The position numbers were made by a program, and so were the translations under genes. A stretch of 64,000 nucleotides of DNA from Centrapalus pauciflorus (lineage: Eukaryota; Streptophyta; Magnoliopsida; Asterales; Asteraceae): the NCBI GenBank assembly GCA_020465985.1, contig JAANYP010004395.1, positions 1,708,101-1,772,100 on the forward strand, read 5' to 3'. Below, piece after piece: positions 37,225 through 48,163 of this stretch (its first letter is position 1; each line of letters starts with the position of its first letter). Below the pieces are notes generated by a model. That model was not told where the DNA came from. It made no database searches and saw only the letters and a list, made by a program, of their open reading frames with translations.

Positions 37225-37910
37225 GTGTCCTCAAAGGTCTAAAACTGTGTATGTCTCACACTGATCAAGTTTTTCAGAACAGCTTAGACAGAACAGGCTC
37301 TGCGTGTTATGTACTTAGTTATTTTTCTGAAATCCTTGATCAGCTTGAACATACAACAGGCTGAACACGAACAGTTTACTCGTCCAGCCTGATCTGCTGG
37401 TCCATTCTTCACTCTCATTCCCTCACACTGACTTACAAGATATTATCTTGTAACCTGCTCAACTATTGGACACAACCTGTTCCTACATAGTTGAACAGGC
37501 TGAGGGAACAGCTTGAAGAATGAACAGCTTGTGATAACTCTGCTCATCACAGGTTTGACCAACAGCTTAGACCAACAATTTTAATTACCTTTCTTCAAAC
37601 TTAAGTTACTTAAATAATATTTTTATTTAACTTAATTACTGCGGATAATGTGGGTTACGTGTGTTAGTGATTAAAAATGGCTCAAGTGGTCTGACAAACG
37701 GTCTGACATGGACAACCGTTCCGTTTTCCGTTAACGACTTTTTCAAATCAACCGCCCAAAACTTTCTCTCTCATACTCACTCACATTCAAATCCTATAAA
37801 TACCTCATACTGTTTCATCTTCGTCTTCCTCACTACTATCATCTGCTCTCTAAGAACCCTAAATATTCGACTTAGTGTCTTGTGTTTCTGCTACTTTCTC
37901 TACTTCTAAA
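37225..37910 (+). other. Spacer between pol and ORF3, rich in AACAGCTTG motifs
   Basis: From 37260 to 37570 motifs of the form GAACAGCTT, GAACAGGCT, AACCTGTTC occur about a dozen times. They are the same motifs that fill the LTRs. 37640-37905 has promoter- or leader-like sequence (CTATAAATA near 37794; CTCTCTAAGAACCCTAAAT) just before ORF3, so ORF3 may have its own transcript. Confidence 0.6.
37794..37802 (+). promoter_or_regulatory. Possible internal TATA box before ORF3
   Basis: CTATAAATA lies about 115 bp upstream of the ORF3 start codon, in a stretch resembling a plant core promoter and pyrimidine-rich leader. Function is inferred. Confidence 0.4.
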
Positions 37911-40900
37911 ATGGCTCACAGAAATAACCCCTTCCTACCAGTGTTTGTTGGTGATGATGCGCAGAAGCATCCATCAGTTACCACAATGCTAACCCTTAAA
38001 CCCACAAACTACATTGCCAACCTTACAATCCCCAAAAACTATGTGGGGAAAGGTTACGATCAAATGGTGGAGTTTCTGCAAGTTCATCCGTTGAACTATG
38101 CTATGACTGCTACTCCTGGTGTCCTCTACCAGGAGATGGTGTACGAGTTCTGGTACACTTGTTCCTACAACCCCAACACCAAAGTCATCAAGGGGACTAT
38201 TCTCAATGGGACTCAGACCATTGAGATTACTGCTGACCTTCTAAAGCTGGGCCTGTGAAAAAGAAGGCCAAAACAGCTCAGTCTGAGTCTGCTCTCTTAG
38301 CCTCTGTGGCTGAGGGGGAGCAGGATCCTCACCCTGAAGCCTCTGTGGCTGGTGCCTTTGTGGCACCTGAGACTATGGAACAGGCCAACCCTCCTGTTTC
38401 TGACCCAGTCTCAAAACCTGTCCAGTCTGAACCCCTCATCACCTCTCCCCAATCACCCACTTCATCCATTCACTATCAACGAAAATCCATCTCCAAAAAG
38501 AAATCAGCCAAAACAACCACCTCCTCTGTTCCCTCTCAACAGGGTTCTGTTGTAAGAGAAGCAACCCCTGCTGCCTCTCCTATATTGGGAGAAGGTTCAG
38601 CCCAATATGAGCCTGCTTCACTCCAACCTGAGTCTACCTAGAGTCAGCCTAGACCCTCTGGTTCCTCCCAACAGGAACCAGTTGTACAAAAGGAGATAAC
38701 CACCTCAACTATTCCAGCCTCCCAACAGGCTGAGAATATTGAAAGACAGGAGCCCTCTCCACTCCATACTGAGTCCACACTGTCCCCCACTCAAATCTCC
38801 TCACACCCTGAGTCTGCACGAGGTGCCCACGCTGCTGGTATAGACCAATCAGCAGCTCAGCCTCAATCTTCTGCTCCCCTGATACATCTGTTCTACACCA
38901 AACAGCTGCTGAGGGATCAACAACCCAAGCTGATGAACCTCAGGGATCATACCATCCCTCTGGTGAGGCTGCTCCCTCCATGCAAACTCCATCAGCAGGT
39001 TTCACCACTGCTGATGTTAAAATGCATATCCCATCTCCCAATGATGAGGTGCTTTTCCACCAAGGCACTGCAGAGGGAACACCCACTGGCCTTCATGAGG
39101 ATGTTGCAACACAAGCAGCATCTGAAAGGCCCCCAACATCAACCCCTTCTCCTGATGAAGCAGCTACAGCCGCTGCTGAGGGACCCTTTGACCCCTCCAA
39201 GCTGGGCAACATTACTTTTGCCCAGGCTATGGAGCTTCTTTCAAATGTTCCTCTTCCCTCTCCATCACATCCACATACACCAGCCTCCTCATCATCTTCT
39301 CCATCTACCCAATCTAAACAGTCCACCCATACACCTCCATCTCCTAAAGACCTGCCTTTGAAGGATCAGCTTTCTCTGCTGACCAACAAAGTTGGTTCTT
39401 TAGAAACTGCCATGACCTCTCTACCCTCTATTATTTCAGACTCTGTGTCTGAACAGCTTAAGGGGTTCTTTGATTTGTTCAAAGACTCCTTCCCTGCTAC
39501 TCCACAAACAGATAATTCTCCACAGCTGTTAGCACTCACTGCACAGCTGCAAAATGTGTCCAACTCCCTCTCCTCTATTCTTTCACTGCAACAGGGCTCT
39601 GTGTCCTCAATGACAGCCATTTCTCAACAGCTGTCATCTCTCCTAACTTCTTGCAACACTACTCTTCCTACTACTCTGGCCAGCTTGAACAACCTCATTA
39701 GCTCCTTATCAAATTCTGTGTCCTCAAACCTTGCTGATGTGCAAGATTCTCTCGAATTACATCTTGCACAGCTTCAAAGTTTGATGTTCACTGAGTCTGA
39801 TAGGGAAAACATTGTTAAGCTGACCTCCCTTGCTGATACACAATCCTCTTCTATTCAGTCCTGTCTTACCCAGCTTGCAGAGGTGAAGGACAACTTAGCA
39901 TTCTTAGTGAATAGCCTTGTTGGCCCCAGGCCTGCTGCCAAAACTGCTGGCAAGCCTGATGACTTTGTGTCTTCAGGCAGACCGGGTGTTGAAGGTGCTG
40001 GTCCATCTCCTTCAAAGGGGGAGAAGTCGTCTGCCTCTAAGACTAAGTCTAAGGGGGAGAAAACTTCTTCTCCTAAGGAGAAACCAGTGCCTGCAGCACA
40101 AACTGGTCAACAAGCAGGAGCTTCAACAGGTACACTAGAGGGTGCCTCCCATGCTGCTCAGCCTACTTAGGTTGAATCTCCAATCCCTGCTCAGTCTAAG
40201 GGGGAGGAATCCATTCCTGAGGGCAGGCCAAGCAGCAGAAGGAGGCATCTGATCTTAGAGGAAGAAGAAGAAGAGGAGGAAAGTCCTGAAGCTGCTACCA
40301 CTACAGCAACTAAAGGAAAAGAAATAGCAGAAGTTGATCCCATACAGCAGAAAGCAGCAGAAATCAAATTCCACAAAGCCAGGGCCAAAGAAATGGGTCT
40401 TCCTATGCACAAATATTTTGAGTTTAGAGAAGAACAACTTCAAGCCCTGGAAGTTCTTAGAAAAGAAGAAGAATCTGCCAAAGCTGCCAAATCATTTGCA
40501 CTTCAAGAAGCAAAGAAAGTTAAAATGTTTACTCTGGAAGTGCAAAAGAAAATATTGGAAGCTGCTAAGGGATCAGCAGGGGAGAAGGAAGCAGAAAAAG
40601 AAAAAGGTACTCTGCTCTCAGTGACCAAGCCTATAGTGCCTCATGCAAGAGCTCAGTACCATTTTGACAACCTGGAAAAGAAAAAATTTCAAGATGTTGC
40701 TGAAAGAAGGCTTGCCAAGGAAGCAATTGTCAAAGCTGTCCTTATATCAAGAAAAGGCAGTCAGTGGAAGTTGAAAATAACAAGGATGGGTGCAGCAGGC
40801 CCAGAATTAGAAACATATGACTACACTGACGTAGCACAGATGGGGTACAGAGAATGGATTGAGCTGGCAGTTTCTCTGAGTGAGTCAAAGTCAGAAACGG

Positions 40901-41190
40901 CTAAGACAATCAGGGCATATGTCAAGAAACTGATGGAGAGAGTAAAGAACCTTGGCCTGATCTCCAAAGAAGTTAGTGAAGGTGTCTTTGTGACACATCC
41001 AAAAATTAAGGCCATGAGGACAAGGAAGGATACTGAAATGGAACTACTCCTTGCACTGATTGAACAAGGCGATTATGCCATTGAAATGAAAGGAGTTGAT
41101 CACAGCCTGCCTAGTGGAATAGAGTTTGAAGATGGCAAGATCATTGAAGAGCCTGAGCTGGGGGCATTTTTTGTAGATCCCTTAACTTAG
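37911..41190 (+). pseudogene. Third ORF (Sirevirus env-like position), disrupted
   Basis: It starts MAHRNNPFLPVFVGDD and contains FLQVHPLNYAMTATPGV, a conserved block of the extra ORF found after pol in plant Sireviruses. The frame breaks near 38250, where part of the conserved N-terminal region appears missing. It has a TAG at 38639, shifts again near 38880 and has another TAG at 40168. The middle is low-complexity Pro/Ser/Gln-rich sequence. Residues coded by 39360-39920 form heptad-like coiled coil (LSLLTNKVGSLETAM, LAQLQSL). The C-terminal third (40393-41190) is a separate Lys/Glu-rich helical region. No convincing signal peptide or membrane helix was seen, so an envelope role is not supported by this copy. 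Confidence 0.75.
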
Positions 41191-41769
41191 AAGAAATGCT
41201 TTCAAAGAGCTTCAGATCTATACAAAGTGGATTTGAGACAACTGGTGGCCTTCAAACTTGCAGTTTCATTCAGGCAGTCTAGTAAGTGGAGAGCAACCGT
41301 CTGGGATCAGCTCAGAGGCTTCTTTTGAAGGAGGTGAACTTGATGATCCCAAGTTCATGATAATAAGAAGTGAAGTTCAAGAACTTGAGGAAACAAGGCA
41401 AGAGCTGGAAAAGATGTTTCAGGTTCCCCCTCCAGTGTGATGAAGTCCATCTGCCATCTGGGCAGGTGAAGAATGGAAGCTGTCCATTAGTTGGACAGGC
41501 TTACCATTATCTGCTCCCAACACAAACAGTCCAAAAACCTGCTGTACATTAGTTGTAATTTTTCTTTTACATCAGTTGTAAAATACATTAGTACATTAGT
41601 TGTACTTTTGTAGAAACATGTGTTGTTTTAATGTAATCAAAATCAGTATATATAAACTGATCATTTACTTTACTCAAGTGTTGTAATTTCCATTCAGCAA
41701 AATGTATTATAAAATGTATAGTGATTATGATTAAATCAGCTTAGGCTAATTATTGCAAATAGGGGAGAT
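41191..41769 (+). other. 3' noncoding region and polypurine tract
   Basis: No ORF of note. ACATTAGTTGTA-type motifs repeat between 41545 and 41610. The purine-rich AAATAGGGGAGAT (41757-41769) directly precedes the 3' LTR and is the likely plus-strand primer. Confidence 0.75.
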
Positions 41770-42887
41770 TATTAGGCACAAAAAGGCCCCAGTCAAACCT
41801 GTTCTGCATCTGAGGGGGAGATTATTAATCAAACCTGTTGATGCACTTGATAGGTAAAAGTTAAGGCCTGTTTATGCCTTAATAATACCTAAAAAGTGAT
41901 TTGCAATATCAGTCCAAAGCTGTTCTATATGTTGTGTGTGTTGCAACTAAGACAATTTGTCCAAGCTGTTCTGTCTGCTGAACAGGCTGGACATAAACTG
42001 TCTACGCTGCTCTACACTGGTGAGCAGCTTGGGCAGTTTTCAAGTGTTCTGTTCTTTGTGAACAGAACCTGTTCTTTGTGAACAGGCTAAACACTTTATG
42101 GAATATGTTTCCAAGTCCTCATGTATTGTTTTTGGCTACAAGATCAGTTTACAAAGTCGAAGACAAAGTGGAAATCAGAACTCCTCAGCCTGCCCAAGCT
42201 GTTCTGTTACATGAAGACAAAAGGTTATTTGAAAAAGGGTGACAGACCTTTTTCTTATATCAAAATAGGCCTTTACAAGGAAGAAAAACACAAAGTTGAC
42301 ATTCCTTATTTGGTTAAAGGCAATGCAACAGTAGACAAAGTGAAAAGACAAAAGTTCTGCACATGTGAAGACAAGTCTGCTTTTCAGAAAGGTGCAGAAA
42401 AGTTATGTTGTCTTTTCAAACAAGACTTCTCCTTTTTCATCTCGTCCAATGAAGAAGCTTCACTTAGATCCTCTGAGTGGGTATAAAAAGAAACTTCCAA
42501 GGATTGATCGATTAAGCCAAAAAGCTAAGTGCTGAAAACTAGAGTGAACGTGCATTCAAAGTGTGTCTTTCATGCATGCAAGTCTGCTTGAATAAAACAG
42601 TACTCAGTGTCTAAGCTGTTCTTATTCAAGCTGTTCCTCAGAGTCTTGTAAACACAGTGAGTGTATTCATTGTAATTAGTTTAAGTCAGTCTTAAACTAG
42701 TTAGATATACTGTTGTATCTGTCATCTCAGCTTGAACATTTCCGCATTCAAGCTTGTTTGTAATTAACATTTGTTAATAATACATACAAACATTGAGAAA
42801 ATTGAGTGTAGTTTTTGAAGTGCTGTATTCACCCCCCCCCCTCTACAGCTTAAAGCTATACTCTTGGGATATCTTTTGGGACCTACA
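41770..42887 (+). repeat. 3' LTR of the Sirevirus-like element
   Basis: About 98% identical to the 5' LTR. It starts TATTAGGCAC, so the terminal TG is mutated to TA. It lacks 40 bp (two 20-bp units) and 14 bp (near 42660) present in the 5' LTR. Ends at CCTACA, followed by TTTAT. Confidence 0.95.
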
Positions 42888-42892
42888 TTTAT

Positions 42893-45083
42893 TTATTTGT
42901 TCGTTCGGTTACATCTGCTCAGTTGTGCTAATTAATGTAACCCTCAAGTGTTTTATAAAATCAGTCATGATGCGATAATGATGTCGTCTTCAGCTCAACT
43001 ATAATGATTTGTTGTGTGTTGAGTGATTCTGTTATAAGACAAAAGCCATTAACGCAGGTTTTGCTAAAGCGACAAAAAGGATAACATGCGTTAAAAATAC
43101 TATACCTGCAAACAACATGTCTGTAGACATTTTGTCAGCAGATAAGCCACCCACTTAAAGAAACAGAATCGTCTTTTGACCTTTTTTATATTAACGAAAA
43201 GTATTTTGATCTCATTTTCTCCAACTAATGGAAGATTAGCACCAGGATCAAGGTTTGCTTGTATGTTAATACCCTTCTTTTTCATGGAGGTGTGCATGAA
43301 TACAGAAAAGAAAAACAGATATATCTTTATAGTTGTTGTACCCTACAAAAATATCATTTAAACTTTCACAAATTGCAAAAATATCATCTTTCAAACATCC
43401 ATGAGTTACCATTATAACACATATTTCTTACATAGACTTATTGTTATAATAATTTAAGGACATAGCCTTGATAATCACAACCCAACTCTAATCAAAAGAC
43501 TTACCAAGTTTAATTAACTATTACTTAAGCGTCACACTTCACTTCACTTTCTAACCTCACTTGGTTGACGTATCAACAACTTTCTTGTCCTTAAATGCTC
43601 CTGAGATAACTTCAACAATTAAATTCAGCTACAAGAACTTAGTGAGTTCCCATAATTTTTATAAGCGTTCATACACCTCAGTTCTATCACAACATATGCA
43701 TGTGAAATATCAAGTGTGTTTAATAATAATACAATACATTCAACTAATATCATTATGAACTTACAATGAAAATCAACTTCCATAATTGGTATTTAAATAA
43801 GCAAGGTTAACAATAGTACAGAATTGAATCTCGTCTCGGTCTACATATAAGGAAACTATGCCCACAAGGATCCTTACGAGTATGACCTTGGCCCCCACTT
43901 AAGGAGACACGGTCCACGTGAACAATAATCAATTTGTGATCATAATTTCTCATCAAATGACGCAGTTTGCTAAACATATAGTCGAGAGAATTTTCCATTA
44001 TCCCTTCTCAATTTCTCATCAATTGGATGCCCCCGTAAACTGCTAGCATGTAATTATTGTATAGACATTAACCCAAAGATACATTGCTCCCATAATTTAA
44101 TGCACTTTGTCCGTTGTTGGGTTGTAAAGTGGTCGAAATAACGATGATAGTCATTAATTATGAAAATTTTAATTGAACTATAACTCTGCAAGTATAATTG
44201 TATTAAATGTTATTAATTATGTTAGAAACATCTATAATTATGTTGTAGGTAGTTTCATAGGAATGTCAAATGAGGTTTTGAGTTCGACTTCCACATGTTT
44301 TAACTCCTTCAGGTTAATTTGTCTTTCAAAAAATTTATCATGAGATAATAGTTAAGGTTTTATGATTTTTTTATTAACATCCTAAATATTATTTAAATAA
44401 TAATATCAAAACTTAGATGGATAATGATTTCAAATCAAGAGAGAATTAGGAAACCTTAAAACATCCCCCTTAATAATCCACAGTCGAACCCCTTCCCCTT
44501 TAACTGGAATTCGGGATCCCTTACAAAATACAAACAAACTAGGGGTGTCTAAAACCGGATATCCGATTTTCGGATAGTGATTTGTACTACCCGAATCCGG
44601 ATAATGAGAAATGTAAGAATTTTTTTTTTCAAACCTTTACTGTATATTTTCACATTCTTTATATTTTTAATTTTAAATTTTTTTTGAAACATACCTTATT
44701 TTAATACAATAACTATGTAACATTTAAATTTAAAAAGTTAAATAATAATTTTTTATTTTTACTATTAAATTTCATAAAAACCTTGACCTTTAAGGTTTGA
44801 AACTTTTATTTTAAAGGTTTATAATCTTAACATCTAAAATTTACTCATCCATATGAAATTCAACTTTCTTATCATTTTCTAACGTATAATAATCTATTAA
44901 AAAATTTATTAAGAATTATATTTTAAATTTGAGACTTTTATCGTATAAGTTGTTCTTGCATTTTTCATATGGTTGATAATTTCTCATATGATTTCATATT
45001 TATGTGTGATTATTTATATAAACATTATGTAACATAAGAAATGATGTTTAGGACTTTCTTTTAATTTTAGCGGAAAATTATGT
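42893..45083. other. Intergenic, no gene seen
   Basis: No supported ORF or RNA gene. At 44540 TAGGGGTGTCTAAAACCGG looks like one end of a hAT-type MITE, but no matching right end was found. 44610-45060 is AT-rich. Confidence 0.5.
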
Positions 45084-45086
45084 ATT

Positions 45087-45593
45087 CACTACAAGAAAAG
45101 TGTCATTTAGTGACACATGCTTTTAGTGACATAAAAGATGCCACTATATCTTACTTTTAGGGTCACTTATGAAATAGAGTATGTATAGAACAATATTTTA
45201 CTCACACTTTTCTAAAGTAGTGACACAAATATTTTTTCACAAAAATTCTTGAGGCCTATACCCACATACATTTTTTGTCACTAAAAAATCTATACTCATT
45301 CCACTTTTACCCACTCTTTTTGTTGTAAAAAGAGTGTCAATATAGGTATCAAAATCTTTTACCTACACAACAAAAAAAGTGGAGTGAGCATAGATATATA
45401 GTGACTAAAAATGTGTGTGGGTATAGGCTTCAAGTATTCTTGTGACAAAATTTTTGTCACTACTTTAGAAAAGTGTGGGTAAAAGATTGCTCTATGCATA
45501 CTCTTTTTTATAAGTGACACTAAAAGTAAGATATAGTGACATTTTTTTATGTCACGAAAAACGTGTATCACTAATGACACTTTTCTTGTAGTG
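45087..45593. mobile_element. CACTA-type foldback MITE, 507 bp
   Basis: The ends are CACTACAAGAAAAGTGTCAT and its near-complement. ATT flanks both sides (45084-45086 and 45594-45596). The whole element is an inverted repeat centred near 45355. It shares the TTTAGTGACA-type subterminal motif with the large CACTA at 6669, so the two may answer to related transposases. Confidence 0.9.
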
Positions 45594-45596
45594 ATT

Positions 45597-46809
45597 GTTT
45601 GAAATGTTAAACACTTACTTTCATTTTGATCTTACAATTATCACATTTCTGAATATCACAAACATTTTATACAAGAAATCAGTTTAAGTTGGACAAATAT
45701 TTAAAATAGTGTTTAATATAACTAGCATGTTATAAATTTTAATCAAACCAGATCCAAACTTATGAAATTGTTGATCTTGTACAGTTGAATGACAATAGCC
45801 TAGATATTACACATTATCTTTGAGTTGTGTTAAATACACATCCCCTTCGTTTTTTATTAATTACACATCATCCTCACCATTAATTACCTTTTAATTGACT
45901 TTTTTTAATATATTTTTTTAGATTTTATGTTACCATTTATGTTACAAAAAAATTTGGTAACAAAATTTGTTTTTGTACTTTTTAATTATAACGTTACCAT
46001 TTACATCACAAAAAGATTTAGTATTGAAATTTCTTTTTATACTTTTTATTACATTACAAAAATTTTGTAACGAAATTCATTTTTGTACTTATTAGATATG
46101 ACATTACTAGTTACGTTACAAAAAGATGTAACAACAAAATTATTTTTTTTTTTATACTTTTATACTTTTAGATATTACATTACCTAAAAATTTGATAACG
46201 TAATTACTTTTTAATTTGTACTTTTATCATTATTTAAAAATAATTAAAGGAAGGAGAATGTGCATTTAATATACCCCTTATCTTTTCATAAAATATATAT
46301 AGATATTTGAAGTATAAAAATTTTAATGATCAATTAATTCTAGATAAGTTTATTTCAACACTTTCTATTTTTTTCAAGAAAAATAAATTTAAAATTGGGT
46401 TAAGTATAATTTTGACCATCTAACTTCTAAATTTGTCTCATTTACAACTAAACTATTTTTTGTCCTGATTTAGTCATTCAACTTTAGTTTAGTGTCCTAT
46501 TTTGGGGAAAATGAATTAAACTAATGGCTAAATCAGTACAAAATATGATAGTTTAGTGGTTAAATCTGGACAATTTTTAGTGGTTAAATCGGTAATAATA
46601 AAAATTAGTGACTAAATATATACACAAAATATGGTTCAGTGGCTAAATCGAAACGAAAAATAGTCTAATTGCTGAGTCACAAAAAAACTAAAAGTTTGAT
46701 TGTCGAAATGACAATTAACACTTTTGAATTACCTTCATTGAATTTTTTGAAAAAACGATTATACCTTTTTGTCGATTTATCTTTTTAAATCGAAATTATA
46801 ATAATATTT
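45597..46809. other. Intergenic, degenerate repeats
   Basis: No gene. 45920-46220 holds several copies of a TTACATTACAAAAA...TTTTGTACTTTT unit of about 60-70 bp. 46400-46720 resembles a decayed inverted repeat built on TTTAGTGGTTAAAT-type motifs. Confidence 0.5.
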
Positions 46810-47130
46810 AAATTAATGGACGGTGGATATTTGTTTGATCACGGGCTAAAATTGTTTTCCTTTTATGTGACGAAGAGAAAAAGAAGCTTTAAACTTAAAT
46901 ATCTTAGCCGCTAAAATACGATGCGCGAAGAACCACGCGCGAACCCCTGAGTTTTGGATGAAAAAGGTGAAGCGCGTAGGCGCGTGAGGATAAAGATGAG
47001 GATTAAAGATTTTAAGATGAGGGCCATATGAGGCTGCTAGTGACTTTCATCCCCTTGCGCTTTTTATCCACGTCATCTTTCCCACTCGCCGTCCTCCCTT
47101 CATCCGTCACGCCACGTGTACTATGTTTAT
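46810..47130. promoter_or_regulatory. Orphan promoter-like GC-richer block
   Basis: This island holds AAATATCT (evening element, 46898-46905), GATAAAGATGAGG (I-box-like, near 46991), CCACGTCA (near 47068) and a G-box CACGTG (47113-47118). It also has CGCGCG-type motifs (CACGCGCGAAC, AGCGCGTAGGCGCG). Together they resemble a light- or clock-regulated plant promoter, yet no coding sequence adjoins on either strand. Function is inferred from motif content only. Confidence 0.35.
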
Positions 47131-47402
47131 TATTAAATTTTTTTTTTTTTTTTTGTAATTTATGGAACAAACTTAATTTTAAAAAATAATAAAATCATGA
47201 ACTTTTATGTTTATTTAACAAGTCAAAGGTTTAATCATACAAAAATATATAAATAAAAAGGGGATGGGGATTCCTAACCCTTTGAAATATTGGGAAAATT
47301 AATATTTGGTCCTTTGTGTTTTATTATTTAAGCATAACATGGCCTAAAGTTTTTAAATTTTGTCATTAGGGTCCTTGATGTTTGTACTTGGCAAAACGTT
47401 AA

Positions 47403-47773
47403 GGTTGCGTTTAGTTAACGAAAACTAGTCATTTTCAGTTTCGGTTTTCAAGTTATAGATTTTAGAAAAAAACAAGGGTTTCTATGAAAAGTGAAAACTT
47501 GTTTAGATGATGAAGTTTTAGTTTTAAGGAAAATAAGATAAGTGATTATAAAATTAAAAAAATAGGATAGGTGATGGAAATGTAAGAGAGAGAGAAAGAG
47601 AGTATTATAAGGAAATAAGGTAGGTGATAAAAAAGTAAGAGAGAGAATATGAAAAGTGGTATTTTAAAAAGTGAAATGAAAATTTATGAAATTGTTGTTA
47701 AGTAAACAAGTTTTCATTTTTGTTGAAAAGTGATATGGAAATTTTAAAAAAATTTCAGTAACTAAACGCACCC
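47403..47773. mobile_element. Tourist-like (PIF/Harbinger) MITE, 371 bp
   Basis: The ends are GGTTGCGTTTAGTTA and, complemented, GGGTGCGTTTAGTTA. TAA flanks both sides (47400-47402 and 47774-47776). The interior is AT-rich, with an AGAGAGAGAAAGAGAG run near 47587. It has the same type of terminus as the MITE at 22415. Confidence 0.88.
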
Positions 47774-47874
47774 TAACACTTTAGATTATTACGATAAAAG
47801 AATTTGGAGTTAATTACAGAAATGGTCCTTATGTTTTGCTAAGGTCTATAGAATTTATAGCTACAGTTTTTTCA

Positions 47875-48163
47875 GGGTTTATTATGAAAAAACTAATATG
47901 TTTTTATGTTTTTATTCTTTTTTTTTTTATTTTTTTCCAGAAATTTTTTTAAGTTAATTTTTTTTCTAGTTTAGTAAAATTTGGCTATTGATTCCTGATT
48001 TTTCAGTTTTTAAAAACCTGATTTATTAATTATAATCGGACTAAAAATAATCAAATTTCACAAAAAAAAAATGTAACTTGTTGACTTTTCTGGAAAAAAA
48101 TAACATTGAAGGAACAAAAATGTAAAAAACATGAAAACATGTTAATTTTTTTCATAATAAACC
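47875..48163. mobile_element. Foldback MITE (copy 2)
   Basis: It begins GGGTTTATTATGAAAAAA and ends TTTTTTCATAATAAACC. Its interior matches the element at 14320-15208 (AGTTAATTTTTTT, AAAATTTGG, TTTTTAAAAACC) but has no hAT insertion, so it shows the empty form. No clear target duplication. Confidence 0.8.

Larger units (their letters stand above)
30033..42887 (+). mobile_element. Complete but decayed Sirevirus-like Ty1/Copia retrotransposon
   Basis: A 12.9-kb element with a 1,172-bp 5' LTR and 1,118-bp 3' LTR, flanked by TTTAT (30028-30032 and 42888-42892). The order is LTR, primer site, gag, protease-integrase-reverse transcriptase-RNase H, a spacer, a third ORF, polypurine tract, LTR. PR-INT-RT-RH order defines Ty1/Copia. 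The large gag, long extra 3' ORF and repeated AAGGGGGAG motifs (40014, 40052, 40198 and relatives) fit the Sirevirus genus. The LTRs differ by about 20 substitutions by eye (about 1.8%) plus 54 bp of length changes, so insertion was fairly recent. All ORFs are disrupted. Confidence 0.93.

Noticed and set aside
38933..39361. 142-codon Leu/His/Pro-rich ORF
   Set aside because: A shadow of the Sirevirus ORF3 frame in low-complexity Pro/Ser-rich coding sequence.
44540..44610. hAT-type MITE starting TAGGGGTGTCTAAAACCGG
   Set aside because: Only one terminus was found. No complementary right end or 8-bp duplication within a plausible distance.
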